Of a stretch of DNA of 64,000 nt, positions 45,967-55,840 are shown piece after piece. Positions within the stretch are counted from its first letter, which is position 1. Each line of letters begins with the position of its first letter. This DNA is from Lysinibacillus odysseyi (GTDB taxonomy: Bacteria; Bacillota; Bacilli; Bacillales_A; Planococcaceae). The position numbers and the translations under genes were made by a program. The stretch covers positions 992,001-1,056,000 of the forward strand of contig JABUKB010000001.1 in assembly GCA_014595895.1 (NCBI GenBank), read 5' to 3'. The notes beneath the pieces were generated by a model. It worked only from the letters and a program-made list of their open reading frames with translations. It searched no databases and was not told the DNA's origin.

Positions 45967-45982
45967 TTATTTTTAATATAAT
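45955..45982 (+). promoter_or_regulatory. Probable promoter of the cobalamin operon
   Basis: TTGGTA (45955-45960), 16 bases, TATAAT (45977-45982), about 15 bases ahead of the riboswitch P1 stem. Confidence 0.5.
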
Positions 45983-45997
45983 TTAATGTTTAGAATT

Positions 45998-46156
45998 TAA
46001 ATAAGTGCTCAAATTTTTGAGATAAAAGGGAAATTAGTGAAAATCTAATGCAGCCCCCGCTACTGTAAAGCTGATGAAATCACGCAAAATCACTGTCTAT
46101 TTGATGGGAAGATGTGAAAGTAAAATGAAGCTGAAGCCAGGAAACCTGCTTATTTA
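45998..46156 (+). ncRNA. Cobalamin riboswitch 1 (cbi operon)
   Basis: P1 pairs TAAATAAG (45998-46005) with CTTATTTA (46149-46156). The conserved B12 features come in order: AAAGGGAA, the GCAGCCCCCGCTACTGT core, CACTG, GATGGGAAGATG, and GCCAGGAAACCTGC near the 3' end. Adenosylcobalamin binding should favour the downstream terminator at 46246-46284 and turn off the operon. Confidence 0.92.
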
Positions 46157-46185
46157 AACGATACTTACTTTTCGGAGGGAGAAGT

Positions 46186-46227
46186 ATGGGCGAAACAATT
46201 ATTGTTTTTGTGTATTTATATACTTAA
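46186..46227 (+). CDS. Possible 13-codon leader peptide
   Basis: ATG GGC GAA ... ACT TAA encodes MGETIIVFVYLYT, eight bases after CGGAGGGA. It lies between the riboswitch aptamer and its terminator. It could be a leader peptide, or the surviving start of a lost first gene of the operon. Confidence 0.3.
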   Translation: MGETIIVFVYLYT

Positions 46228-46245
46228 TTCAGTATAAAAACCACG

Positions 46246-46284
46246 AGCCTGTACCTCTTTTCAGAAGAGGGACAGGCTTTTTTT
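46246..46284 (+). terminator. Riboswitch 1 expression-platform terminator
   Basis: AGCCTGTACCTCTT pairs with AAGAGGGACAGGCT (one mismatch), then a seven-T run. The downstream cbi genes must be read through it, so it is the likely regulated element. Confidence 0.85.
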
Positions 46285-46478
46285 ATGTTCATTCAGGAGA
46301 AGACCTTCGCCTTCATCAATAGGGAGATAGATATGGTTTTTCTTTTACATAGAACTTGCAGGTGTTAACTGGATGAAAAGAAAGCCTGCGGTGGATGTCG
46401 CGTCTTCGTGCTGATGCAAATGCAAAGCCGAATCCGGACGCAATAATGCCGAGGTCTAATGAATTTGGAGGGATATGG

Positions 46479-48143
46479 ATGCAGAAAGGTAAAATATTTG
46501 TTGTTGGCTTTGGTCCAGGTGATCGGGAGCATATTACAAAACGTGCTGTTGATGCACTACAACAAAGTGATCACATTATGGGATATAAAACGTATGTCGA
46601 ACTGATCCAACATTTAGTCACGACAAAATCGATTGTCAGTACGGGAATGACGGAAGAAGTTTCACGTGCACAGGACGCTGTAAAGAAAGCGGAAGCAGGT
46701 CATATCGTTTCTGTTATTTCAAGTGGTGACGCTGGGGTTTACGGGATGGCGGGGCTTGTCTATGAAGTATTAATAGAAAAGGGCTGGTCAGAGAGCACTG
46801 GGATTGAAGTGGAAGTAGTTCCTGGAATTTCAGCTATTAATTCCTGCGCAAGTTTACTGGGTGCTCCCGTTATGCATGATGCATGTACGATTAGTTTAAG
46901 TGATCATTTAACACCTTGGACTGTTATTGAAAAGCGTATCGAAGCGGCTGCTATGGCAGATTTTGTAATTGCCTTTTACAACCCAAAATCAGGTCGCCGC
47001 ACACGCCAAATTGCTGAAGCGCAAAGAATTTTATTAAAGTATCGTTCTCCTGACACACCAGTGGGGCTGGTGAAGAGTGCTTATCGTGATACACAAAATA
47101 TCATTTTAACCACATTAGAAGAAATGCTTGAACACGATATAGGTATGTTAACAACTGTGGTTGTCGGGAACTCATCTACTTTCTTCTATGATAATAAAAT
47201 CATTACACCGCGCGGCTACCAAAGAAAATATACATTGGGTGAAGAAAAACAAATTTTAAAGCCGCATCAACGCTTACGAAAAGAAGCAGAACCTTGGGCA
47301 CTTGACCAGGAAACAGGGGAAGCGGAAGAGGGTCATGAAGAAATTGTTGCCGTTGAAAAAAAAACGGAAACTCCGCAAAGTAAGCCAAAATTAACTTCTT
47401 TGGCTTTGGCAAAGCAAGCACTTTCCATGGTCAAAAATGATCCAGCGATTGGCGGCAACGAAGAAAATCCATTTTTAGTGCAACAGGAAATAGAATCGAT
47501 TTTTGAATTTGCTGTTTCGCCAGGCGTGGCGAATAAAATGATTACACCTGATCAAATGCGCATTTTAGCAGATGTCCTTGGCGAAAACGGAACAATGGAG
47601 TATACACCAGATCATCGTTTGATTGTAAAGTTGCCAACAGACAATCCTCAAAAAATAGTAGGCATTATTGAAAAATCAGGCTTACTCGTTCAGCCGGTTG
47701 GAGATGTCGTGATCGTCAAAGCATGCGATTTTTGCTATGGCGAAAAAGCAGAATCGATTCCGTATGCTGAAGAAATTACAGATGTATTAGGTGGCATAAA
47801 AATGCCAAAAGAACTGCATGTTGGTTTTAATGGGTGCGGTATGGCTTGTTACCGAGCTGTCTTTGATGACATTGGAATTGTGTATCGTAAGAAGAAATTT
47901 GATTTATTTATCGGTTCGAAGCCAGTCGGCCGTACAGCACATGCTGCACAGCCAGTAGTGGAAGGGCTAGAGCCTGGGCAGCTTCTGTCGCTTTTAACAG
48001 ATATCATTGCTGACTATAAGGAAAATGCACATCCAAACGAACGCTTCTTTAAATACTTTAAACGTGTGAAGAAAATACTACACTTCAATCACTATGACAT
48101 GACATGCAAAATCAAAGTGGAAGAAGCTCCGTGTGGGGATTAG
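46479..48143 (+). CDS. cbiH: CbiH60-type precorrin-3B C17-methyltransferase fused to a nitrite/sulfite-reductase-like domain
   Basis: A 554-residue fusion. Residues 1-250 are a CbiH/CobJ SAM methyltransferase (VVGFGPGDREHIT; SSGDAGVYGMAG; EVVPGISAINSCASLLGAPVMHDACTISLSD) that methylates C17 and drives ring contraction. A linker (~250-330) leads to a NIR/SIR half-domain with a 4Fe-4S Cys set, CDFC and GCGMAC. This is the CbiH60 architecture known from the B. megaterium cobalamin operon. ATG 46479 follows TTGGAGGG; the frame is open back to 46395. Confidence 0.92.
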   Translation: MQKGKIFVVGFGPGDREHITKRAVDALQQSDHIMGYKTYVELIQHLVTTKSIVSTGMTEEVSRAQDAVKKAEAGHIVSVISSGDAGVYGMAGLVYEVLIEKGWSESTGIEVEVVPGISAINSCASLLGAPVMHDACTISLSDHLTPWTVIEKRIEAAAMADFVIAFYNPKSGRRTRQIAEAQRILLKYRSPDTPVGLVKSAYRDTQNIILTTLEEMLEHDIGMLTTVVVGNSSTFFYDNKIITPRGYQRKYTLGEEKQILKPHQRLRKEAEPWALDQETGEAEEGHEEIVAVEKKTETPQSKPKLTSLALAKQALSMVKNDPAIGGNEENPFLVQQEIESIFEFAVSPGVANKMITPDQMRILADVLGENGTMEYTPDHRLIVKLPTDNPQKIVGIIEKSGLLVQPVGDVVIVKACDFCYGEKAESIPYAEEITDVLGGIKMPKELHVGFNGCGMACYRAVFDDIGIVYRKKKFDLFIGSKPVGRTAHAAQPVVEGLEPGQLLSLLTDIIADYKENAHPNERFFKYFKRVKKILHFNHYDMTCKIKVEEAPCGD

Positions 48144-48152
48144 GTGAATAAG

Positions 48153-48911
48153 ATGATTTTATTTTTAGCAGGAACAAGTGATGCCCGGGAACTTGCTATT
48201 CAACTTGTAACAGAAGGGTACTCACTAGTAGCAACCGTCGTGACCGAATCAGCGGCTTCTAGCTTACAAGAAGCCAATATACCTTACCATGTGGGACGTT
48301 TAACAGTTGAAGAAATGACCGCGCTGATGGAAGAAAGAGGCGTGACGGAGATAGTAGATGCCAGTCACCCGTATGCCGAAGAAGCTTCTAAGACAGCGAT
48401 GGCGGCAGCACAAGCTAAACATGTACCTTATATACGGTATGAGCGTCCTTCCGAAACATATGTCCATCCACTTGTAACAGAGGTAGATTCCTATAAAAAA
48501 GCAGCAGAAGTGGCTACGGCTCATGAAGGGACTATTATGCTCACTACAGGTAGTAAAACGTTACAAATTTTCACAGAGCAACTATTGGGAAAGGAAGCAA
48601 TCCGTCTAGTTTGTCGTATGCTTCCGAACAAAGAAAATATGGAAAAATGCGATGCACTTGGAATGAAACAGCGAGATATTATTGCGATCCAAGGACCTTT
48701 TTCAAAAGAGCTCAATGTGGCACTTTACAAACAATACGAAACGTCGCTTGTGATTACGAAAGAAAGTGGCAAGGTAGGGTCTGTAGATGAAAAAATGACC
48801 GCAGCATTAGAATTAGGTATTCCAGTTATTTTAATCAAACGACCTGCAATACAATACGAAAATTTATGCACAACATTTGAAGAAGTGCATACAAAATTAG
48901 GAGGCAAATGA
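48153..48911 (+). CDS. cbiJ: Cobalt-precorrin-6A reductase CbiJ
   Basis: A 252-residue CbiJ/CobK protein. N-terminal LFLAGTSDARELAIQL nucleotide-binding motif, VDASHPYAEEASKTA and IAIQGPFSKELN are the conserved segments. It reduces the macrocycle with a nicotinamide cofactor. ATG 48153 is favoured (AGGTG six bases upstream) over GTG 48144. Four bases overlap the next frame's region. Confidence 0.92.
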   Translation: MILFLAGTSDARELAIQLVTEGYSLVATVVTESAASSLQEANIPYHVGRLTVEEMTALMEERGVTEIVDASHPYAEEASKTAMAAAQAKHVPYIRYERPSETYVHPLVTEVDSYKKAAEVATAHEGTIMLTTGSKTLQIFTEQLLGKEAIRLVCRMLPNKENMEKCDALGMKQRDIIAIQGPFSKELNVALYKQYETSLVITKESGKVGSVDEKMTAALELGIPVILIKRPAIQYENLCTTFEEVHTKLGGK

Positions 48912-48913
48912 TA

Positions 48914-49588
48914 ATGGCAAACATGAACTTTAATACAGATTTCGTCCCTCTAACGGTAGATCCGGACAAAATTTACGACTACAGTTTTGCAATGATTAAA
49001 GAGGAGATGGGTGAGCACGATTTTACAGATGAGCAGTGGTTAGTTGTTCGTCGTGTCATTCACGCCTCAGCAGACTTCGAATTAGGGCGCAGCATGATTT
49101 TTACGCCAGATGCGATTGAAGCAGGTGTACAATCCATTTTAGCTGGTCGTCATGTCGTTGCAGATGTACAGATGATCGAAAGTGGTTCAGGGCGTAAACG
49201 ATTCCAAAAACACGGTGGGGATTTACACTGCTATATTGCAGATGAGGATGTTTCCATTGAAGCAAAAAAACTAGGAACAACACGTGCTATTATTTCTATG
49301 CAAAAAGCTACACAGCTACATGAAGGCGGTATTTATGCGATTGGAAATGCACCGACAGCTCTTTTAGAATTAATTCGATTAATTAAAGAAGGTCTAGCAA
49401 AACCGGATTTAATTATTGGGATGCCAGTTGGTTTCGTATCTGCAGCTGAATCGAAAGCAGAACTTGCGGTTTTAGAAGGAATTCCGTTTATTACAAATGT
49501 AGGAAGAAAAGGTGGCAGTACAGTAACGGTTGCAGCATTAAATGCCATCTCTCTTATGGCTGATGAGCGAGCAAAGCAAACGAAATAA
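48914..49588 (+). CDS. cbiC: Cobalt-precorrin-8 methylmutase CbiC
   Basis: A 224-residue CbiC/CobH protein that moves a methyl from C11 to C12. The conserved VRRVIHASADFELGRSM holds the catalytic His, and PTALLELIRLIKEGLAKPDLIIGMPVGFVSAAESKAEL is the family hallmark. ATG 48914 has AGGAGG nine bases upstream; ATG 48908 is too near. Overlaps cbiD by 26 bases. Confidence 0.94.
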   Translation: MANMNFNTDFVPLTVDPDKIYDYSFAMIKEEMGEHDFTDEQWLVVRRVIHASADFELGRSMIFTPDAIEAGVQSILAGRHVVADVQMIESGSGRKRFQKHGGDLHCYIADEDVSIEAKKLGTTRAIISMQKATQLHEGGIYAIGNAPTALLELIRLIKEGLAKPDLIIGMPVGFVSAAESKAELAVLEGIPFITNVGRKGGSTVTVAALNAISLMADERAKQTK

Positions 49589-50699
49589 AAAAGATCCGTC
49601 ACAAATGCGTCATGGCTATACAACAGGGGCTTGTGCAACAGCGATGACAAAAGCAGCTTTATACGCACTTGTGACCGGAGAAATGCCAAAAGAAGTGACG
49701 ATTCATCTGCCTGTAGGAAAAGATGCTACTTTTAAAGTGGAATCTTTTGAAATAAAAGAACATGCTGTGATGTGCGAAACGATTAAGGATGCTGGGGACG
49801 ACCCAGATGCAACCCATCAAGCCCGTATTCAAAGTACAGTTCGATTTGTACAAGAACCAGGTATTCATGTAGATGGAGGAATAGGTGTTGGTCGTGTAAC
49901 AAAGGCAGGCTTACCTGTACCAGTAGGTGAAGCAGCCATTAATCCTGTTCCACGTAAAATGCTTCATGAGGTAGTACAGGAAGCGATTGATTTATTTCAA
50001 TTGTCTGAAGGGATAGAAGTGATTATCTCGGTTCCGGATGGAGAGGAAATTGCCAAAAAGACGTTAAACGGTAGGTTAGGCATCTTAGGTGGCATTTCAA
50101 TTTTAGGGACTCGCGGTACAGTGGTACCTTTTTCAAGCTCCGCTTATATGGCAAGTATCGTACAAGCGATTAGTGTAGCAAAAGCAGCAGGCTGCCAACA
50201 TGTTGTCATTACAACAGGAGGGCGCAGTGAAAAATATGCAATGAAGCAATATCCTAACTTACCTGAAGAAGCTTTTATCGAAATGGGAGATTTTGTTGGC
50301 TTTACGCTTAAACATATTGCGCGTCAACAAATTCCGCAAGTATCCCTCGTTGGGATGATGGGGAAATTTTCGAAAGTGGCTCAAGGTGTTATGATGGTGC
50401 ATTCGAAAAGTGCACCTATTAGCTTCAAATTTTTAGCTGAAATAGCAAAAAAAGCAGGTGAAAAAGAAGAAGTAGTAGCTGAAATTTTAACAGCTAATAC
50501 AGCATCCCAAGTTGGAGAGATGCTGCAGGGGAATCCTCTCTTTTTTGAAGCACTTTGTAAAAATTGTTGCTATTATGCACTCGATCATACAAAAGCAAAA
50601 CTACGTATTTCCACAACGCTATATGCGATGAATGGAGATTGTTTAGGAAAGGCTGAAGACATTGACAAATTGGATGAAGATGATTGGTATCGGGGATAA
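49563..50699 (+). CDS. cbiD: Cobalt-precorrin-5B C1-methyltransferase CbiD
   Basis: A 378-residue CbiD with the family opening [18 protein letters not shown] preceded by a basic stretch. Other conserved blocks: [63 protein letters not shown]. Starts inside cbiC at ATG 49563 (26-base overlap), no clear RBS; ATG 49605 is the other option. Its end overlaps cbiET. Confidence 0.92.
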   Translation: MSEQSKRNKKDPSQMRHGYTTGACATAMTKAALYALVTGEMPKEVTIHLPVGKDATFKVESFEIKEHAVMCETIKDAGDDPDATHQARIQSTVRFVQEPGIHVDGGIGVGRVTKAGLPVPVGEAAINPVPRKMLHEVVQEAIDLFQLSEGIEVIISVPDGEEIAKKTLNGRLGILGGISILGTRGTVVPFSSSAYMASIVQAISVAKAAGCQHVVITTGGRSEKYAMKQYPNLPEEAFIEMGDFVGFTLKHIARQQIPQVSLVGMMGKFSKVAQGVMMVHSKSAPISFKFLAEIAKKAGEKEEVVAEILTANTASQVGEMLQGNPLFFEALCKNCCYYALDHTKAKLRISTTLYAMNGDCLGKAEDIDKLDEDDWYRG

Positions 50700-51870
50700 C
50701 GGTGCTGAAAGTTTATTGCCGCAATATATAGAATGGATTGAACAGTGTGATGTGCTAATAGGTGGCGAACGCCACCTAGCATTTTTCCCTGCATTCCAAG
50801 GGGAAAAGAAAGTCATCAAAGGTGGGCTCTCGAAGCTTGTTGAACAATTGCAGCAAGAAACGCGAAATGTTGTGATCTTAGTGTCTGGCGATCCATTGTT
50901 TTATGGGCTAGGCGGTGTGCTCGCCAAAAAACTATCAATAGAAATTTATCCTTATACAAGTTCCATTCAACTTGCGTTTACAAGAATGCAGGAAAGTTGG
51001 CAGGATGCGTATTTAATTAGCTTGCATGGTCGTTCGATTCAAGGTTTTGCACAAAAAATTGATGGACGTAAGAAGGTAGCTATATTAACAGATGAAATAA
51101 ATTCGCCAAATGCAATCGCCAAGTATTTAAAAACGTATGGCATGCATGAATACAGTGCATTTATCGCAGAAAATCTGGAAGGTGAAGAAGAGCGCTGCCA
51201 CCATATGACATTAGATGAAATGGAAACAGCAAGCTTTTCGCCGCTAAATGTAGTTATTTTAAAGCAAACAGAACACGTTGAGCGATCTCCGCTTGGAATT
51301 GATGATGAAAAATTCATTCAGCGCAAGCCGGATAAAGGGCTCATTACGAAAAAAGAAATACGTGTATTATGCTTGCATGCGTTGCAGTTAAAAGAAACGA
51401 GCATTGCGTGGGATATTGGCACTTGTACAGGTTCTGTTGCCATTGAGATGGCGAAAATTGCGCGTGAAGGTGCTGTGTATGCCATTGAAAAAAATGAAGC
51501 GGATTTAGAAAACTGCTTGCAAAATCAGCGTCTGCACCGCACAGAATTTACAGCTGTCTTAGGAAAAGCACCGGACCGTTTAGATGAATTCCCTGACCCA
51601 GATGCGATTTTTATCGGCGGGAATGGGGGCAATATGGAGCAGTTGCTTGCTCTATGTGTCAATCGTTTAAAATCGGGCGGTCGTGTTGTGATGAATATTG
51701 CAACAATCGAAAATTTAGCAGAGGCCATGCAGCACTTTAAACACTTAGGCTGTGACGTAACCGTGTTACAAGCTCAAATTTCAAAAAGTAAGCCGATTTT
51801 GAATTTAACGCGTTTTGAACCGTTAAATCCGATCTTTATTGTGACGGCGCAAAAGGAGACAGTTCAATGA
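50674..51870 (+). CDS. cbiET: CbiE-CbiT fusion (C5/C15 methyltransferase, decarboxylating)
   Basis: A 398-residue fusion. The N-terminal CbiE half has [13 protein letters not shown] and [12 protein letters not shown]; the C-terminal CbiT half begins near 210 with the SAM motif [16 protein letters not shown] and has IFIGGNGG. It methylates C5 and C15 and removes the C12 acetate carboxylate. ATG 50674 or 50680 are both possible; each overlaps cbiD. Same fusion occurs in B. megaterium. Confidence 0.92.
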   Translation: MKMIGIGDNGAESLLPQYIEWIEQCDVLIGGERHLAFFPAFQGEKKVIKGGLSKLVEQLQQETRNVVILVSGDPLFYGLGGVLAKKLSIEIYPYTSSIQLAFTRMQESWQDAYLISLHGRSIQGFAQKIDGRKKVAILTDEINSPNAIAKYLKTYGMHEYSAFIAENLEGEEERCHHMTLDEMETASFSPLNVVILKQTEHVERSPLGIDDEKFIQRKPDKGLITKKEIRVLCLHALQLKETSIAWDIGTCTGSVAIEMAKIAREGAVYAIEKNEADLENCLQNQRLHRTEFTAVLGKAPDRLDEFPDPDAIFIGGNGGNMEQLLALCVNRLKSGGRVVMNIATIENLAEAMQHFKHLGCDVTVLQAQISKSKPILNLTRFEPLNPIFIVTAQKETVQ

Positions 51871-52571
51871 CAATTGGTACATTATATGGTTTAGGTGTAG
51901 GCCCAGGGGATCCGGAATTAATAACAGTAAAAGCTTTTCGGGTGTTAACAGAAAGCCCTGTAATTGCTTATCCAAAAAAGTTAAGAGGCAGTAAATCCTA
52001 TGCGCAGCGTATTATTGATGTGTATATCAAGCCCGGTGAAAAAGAAATGCTTGGTCTTGTCTTTCCGATGACAAAGGATGAAGAAACGTTGCAGCGCGAA
52101 TGGACAAAATCCGTGGAGCAAATTTATGCATACCTGCAGCAAGGTCATGATGTTGCGTTTGTAACAGAGGGCGACCCAATGCTATTTAGTACATATATTC
52201 ATTTAATGAAATTAATGAAAGAAATGCATCCGGATGTGCCTATGCAATCAGTAGCGGGCATCTCTTCATTTAACGGTACAGCAAATCGTTTAGGGCTACC
52301 ACTTGCAGATGGCGATGATCATGTAGCGATGATTCCGGCAACGGAAGATATGGCAGAAATGCGACGCGTGATTGAAACACATGACGCCATTGTGTTTATT
52401 AAAGTGGCAAAAGTCCTCGATGACATGCTTGAGTTATTAGAGGATATGAATTTAATTGACAAAACGCATGTTGTCACAAAAGTCACATCGGATGAAGAAA
52501 TTATTTGGGATGTGCAAGAGCTACATGGAGCAGAGTTGAACTATTTATCTTGTATGGTGGTGCGAAAATAA
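51867..52571 (+). CDS. cbiL: Precorrin-2/cobalt-factor II C20-methyltransferase CbiL
   Basis: A 234-residue TP-methylase: [41 protein letters not shown] and [25 protein letters not shown]. It adds the C20 methyl. ATG overlaps cbiET by four bases with AGGAGA upstream; the stop and cbiF start share TAATG. Confidence 0.93.
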   Translation: MTIGTLYGLGVGPGDPELITVKAFRVLTESPVIAYPKKLRGSKSYAQRIIDVYIKPGEKEMLGLVFPMTKDEETLQREWTKSVEQIYAYLQQGHDVAFVTEGDPMLFSTYIHLMKLMKEMHPDVPMQSVAGISSFNGTANRLGLPLADGDDHVAMIPATEDMAEMRRVIETHDAIVFIKVAKVLDDMLELLEDMNLIDKTHVVTKVTSDEEIIWDVQELHGAELNYLSCMVVRK

Positions 52572-53353
52572 TGAGAAAAATTTGGATTGTTGGTGCCGGT
52601 CCTGGTGACCCGGATTTAATTACAGTAAAAGGCTTAAAACTGTTACAGCAAGCAGATGTAGTGATGTACACGGATTCATTAGTGAGTGAAACGTTAGTTG
52701 CCGAAGCGCGTGAAGATGCAGAAGTGATTCGTACAGCAGGTATGCATTTGCAGGAAATGGTGGATTGCATTGTAGAACGTGTGAATGCTGGTAAAACGGT
52801 GGTTCGTTTACATACAGGAGACCCTGCCATGTACGGTGCCACGATGGAACAGGTGGCATTATTGAAACAACACGACATTGGTTATGAAGTAATACCGGGT
52901 GTAAGCTCTGTATTTGCCTCTGCAGCGGCTGTAGGTGCAGAACTTACGATACCTGATTTAACACAAACACTCATTTTAACACGTGCAGAGGGGCGTACAC
53001 CTGTACCTGAACGCGAGAAACTCCAAGCATTAGCCAGTCACCATTGCACGATTGCCATGTTTTTAAGTGCAACATTAACAAAGAAAATTACGAAAGAGCT
53101 TCAGGCGGCAGGTTGGGCAGATGACACACCTGTTGCCGTGGTGCAGCGTGCTTCGTGGCCAGACCAGAAAATCGTTCGTACAACCATTGCCGAGCTGGAT
53201 GAAGCCATGCGTGTGAATGGCATTCGGAAGCATGCGATGATTTTAGCAGGCTGGGCACTTGACCCAAATATCCACGAAAAAGAATACCGTTCGAAATTAT
53301 ATGATGCAACATTTACACATGGATTCCGAAAAGGTGTGAAACAAGATGATTAA
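52571..53353 (+). CDS. cbiF: Cobalt-precorrin-4 C11-methyltransferase CbiF
   Basis: A 260-residue TP-methylase: IWIVGAGPGDPDLITVKGLKLL, VVMYTDSLVS, LHTGDPAMYGATMEQ, EVIPGVSSVFASAAAVGAELTIPDLTQTLILTRAEGRTPVPE. The DSLV and LTQTLILTRAEGR blocks are typical of CbiF/CobM. ATG 52571 overlaps cbiL by one base; the frame is open far upstream and should not be extended. Confidence 0.94.
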   Translation: MRKIWIVGAGPGDPDLITVKGLKLLQQADVVMYTDSLVSETLVAEAREDAEVIRTAGMHLQEMVDCIVERVNAGKTVVRLHTGDPAMYGATMEQVALLKQHDIGYEVIPGVSSVFASAAAVGAELTIPDLTQTLILTRAEGRTPVPEREKLQALASHHCTIAMFLSATLTKKITKELQAAGWADDTPVAVVQRASWPDQKIVRTTIAELDEAMRVNGIRKHAMILAGWALDPNIHEKEYRSKLYDATFTHGFRKGVKQDD

Positions 53354-54485
53354 TTTACGTGAAGGTGAGATTCCTCAGGTTCATGTAACAAAACCGTATG
53401 CTCTTGTCGCGATCACAAAGCATGGGGTAGAACATGCTAGACAATATGCTGAGAAATTCCCTTATGTAGATGTTTATTATATGAAGAAATTTGCCCGTGG
53501 AGACGAAGCAGAAAAAAATATTCAATTATTTGATGGGACGGTGCGATTGCTATTGCCAGCTTTGTTTCAACAATACAAAGCGATGATTTTAATCATTTCC
53601 CTTGGAGCCGTTGTACGCATGATTGCACCGTTGCTAGTCGATAAGAAGCAAGATCCCGGTGTACTGGTTGTAGATGATAAAGGACAGTATGTGATCAGCG
53701 TGGTATCTGGTCATATCGGTGGTGCCAATGCATTAACAAATGAATTTGCCCAAGCCATAGAGGCAACGCCAATCGTCACAACAGCATCTGATGTTCAAAA
53801 GACAATTCCTGTCGATTTATTTGGCGCAAGATTTGGCTGGATTTGGGACAGTGAAGAAAAGCTGACACCTGTAAGCGCTTCTGTGGTGAATGAAGAGCAT
53901 GTGGCAATTGTTCAAGAGGCAGGCGAAAAAAATTGGTGGATGCATGATACGCCGATGCCGCCCTCTATAAAAATATACCCGACCACAAAGGAGGCAAGGG
54001 CAGCGAAACCACATGCAACCCTCCTGATCACAGACCGGCTCATTGAACCGGAGGAAGAAATTCTTCTTGAAAGTGGGGTCATTTATCGTCCGAAATCCAT
54101 CGTCCTTGGTATGGGATGTAATCGAGGTACTTCCGCTGAAGAAATTGAACAATTAATTGACGAGACATTGGCTGAATTAAAGTTGAGCAAAAAAAGTGTG
54201 AAAGCCATTGCAACGATTGACTTGAAAAAAGATGAAGCCGGCTTTTTGCAAGTAACGGCAAAAAACAATTGGCAGTTTGTCACATACACACCTGCAGAAT
54301 TGAATGTAATACCATTAAAAAATCCGTCTGACACGGTATTTAAATATACGGGTGCATATGGGGTGAGTGAGCCTGCTGCCTTACGTTACGCAAATGCTTC
54401 AGATTGGTTATTAGAGAAAAAGAAAAGTGGAAATGCGACAATTTCAGTTGCGCGTATTGTTTTTGATGAGGAGGCGGCTCAATGA
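53346..54485 (+). CDS. cbiG: Cobalt-precorrin-5A hydrolase CbiG
   Basis: A 379-residue CbiG that opens the delta-lactone and releases acetaldehyde. N-terminal and central motifs: MILIISLGAVVRMIAPLL, PGVLVVDDKGQYVISVVSGHIGGANALT; the C-terminal CobE-like domain has VLGMGCNRGTSAEEIE and the AYGVSEPAAL end. ATG overlaps cbiF by eight bases; stop overlaps cbiA by four. Confidence 0.94.
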   Translation: MINLREGEIPQVHVTKPYALVAITKHGVEHARQYAEKFPYVDVYYMKKFARGDEAEKNIQLFDGTVRLLLPALFQQYKAMILIISLGAVVRMIAPLLVDKKQDPGVLVVDDKGQYVISVVSGHIGGANALTNEFAQAIEATPIVTTASDVQKTIPVDLFGARFGWIWDSEEKLTPVSASVVNEEHVAIVQEAGEKNWWMHDTPMPPSIKIYPTTKEARAAKPHATLLITDRLIEPEEEILLESGVIYRPKSIVLGMGCNRGTSAEEIEQLIDETLAELKLSKKSVKAIATIDLKKDEAGFLQVTAKNNWQFVTYTPAELNVIPLKNPSDTVFKYTGAYGVSEPAALRYANASDWLLEKKKSGNATISVARIVFDEEAAQ

Positions 54486-55840
54486 ATCGATTTGTCCTAG
54501 CTGGAACAGGTAGTGGGGTTGGAAAAACAACCTTTACCATTGGTGTTATGCGTGCCCTGATGAAGCGTGGGTTAACTGTACAAGGCTTCAAATGTGGACC
54601 GGATTATATTGATCCAACGTACCATACAGCTGTTACCAAGCGACCATCTCGCAATATTGACAGCTTTATGCTGGCACATGATATAGTCCGAACAATTGTG
54701 GCAAATGCAAGTGCAGATGCAGATGTTGCAGTAATTGAAGGCGTGATGGGCTTTTACGATGGCAAATCGCCTTTATCAAATGAAGGTTCAGCTGCGCATA
54801 TCAGTGAAATTACAGAAAGCCCTGTTATTTTAATTGTCAATGCGGCAAGTATGGCACGTAGTGTAGCGGCCATTGTCAAAGGATTTCAACTACTTGACCC
54901 GCAGAGCCGAATTGTAGGTGTTATTGCCAATCAACTAGGCAGTAAGAGTCATTATGACATCGTCAAAACTGCGATTGAAAAAGAATGCCAGGTACCTGTA
55001 CTAGGCTACTTACCAAAAGGTGCCGTGCCATCATTGCCGAGTCGCCATTTAGGTTTAGTACCGGCCATTGAGCGCGGGGAACTGGATGATTACTTTGATC
55101 AATTAGCAACAGCAATTGAAGAACATGTTGACTTAGATTTATTGCTGGAGGTAACAAAAGCCCCTGTCTTAACTGCTACTTCAACTATTTTCGAGAAACA
55201 GCCTGATGCAGAAAAAGTGCATCTTGCCGTGGCAAAGGATGCTGCATTCAATTTTTATTATGAAGAGAATTTTGAATTACTGAAAGCGCATGGCGCGGAA
55301 TTACACTTCTTCTCGCCGCTTGCGAATGAGCCGGTACCAGGAGAAGCGCAAGGCCTTTACATAGGGGGCGGCTTTCCGGAGGAGTTTGCAGCACAGCTAG
55401 AGCAAAATGAAGAAGCCAAGAAATCCATTCAAGAAGCGATTCGAAAAGGGTTACCTACATTAGCTGAATGCGGTGGATTCATGTATCTGACGGAAGAAAT
55501 ATGGAATAGGCAAGGTGAGAGCTTTCAAATGCTAGGAGTGATTCCTGGCAAAGTGAAGATGCAAGATAAATTAGCCGCACTGGGCTACCGTGAAATTACA
55601 GGAGTGGCAGGCAACTTCTTAATTGGTAAAGAGGAACTTGCAAAAGGTCATGAATTCCACTATTCAACGTACGAAGGAGAACCTCATTCGCCTGCTTACT
55701 TTAGCAAAGGCCGCTTTCGTGCACAGCAAGAAGGCTATTTAAAAGAAAATCTAGTGGCTGGATATACGCATTTTCATTTTGCATCTAATCCACAGCTAGT
55801 TAGCAATTGGCTGAATGCTTGTATGGGGAGGAAATCATGA
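54482..55840 (+). CDS. cbiA: Cobyrinate a,c-diamide synthase CbiA
   Basis: A 452-residue glutamine amidotransferase. ATP loop GTGSGVGKTTFTIG at the start, KCGPDYIDPTYH, VEGVMGFYDG, and a C-terminal class I GATase with the catalytic Cys in LAECGGFMYLTEE and the GYTHFHF His. It amidates the a and c side chains. Overlaps cbiG and the next gene by four bases each. Confidence 0.95.
   Translation: MNRFVLAGTGSGVGKTTFTIGVMRALMKRGLTVQGFKCGPDYIDPTYHTAVTKRPSRNIDSFMLAHDIVRTIVANASADADVAVIEGVMGFYDGKSPLSNEGSAAHISEITESPVILIVNAASMARSVAAIVKGFQLLDPQSRIVGVIANQLGSKSHYDIVKTAIEKECQVPVLGYLPKGAVPSLPSRHLGLVPAIERGELDDYFDQLATAIEEHVDLDLLLEVTKAPVLTATSTIFEKQPDAEKVHLAVAKDAAFNFYYEENFELLKAHGAELHFFSPLANEPVPGEAQGLYIGGGFPEEFAAQLEQNEEAKKSIQEAIRKGLPTLAECGGFMYLTEEIWNRQGESFQMLGVIPGKVKMQDKLAALGYREITGVAGNFLIGKEELAKGHEFHYSTYEGEPHSPAYFSKGRFRAQQEGYLKENLVAGYTHFHFASNPQLVSNWLNACMGRKS

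Noticed and set aside
46370-46466. Selenoprotein with in-frame TGA
   Set aside because: No SECIS-like hairpin seen directly after the TGA and Bacillales rarely use selenocysteine; a decayed gene is more likely.
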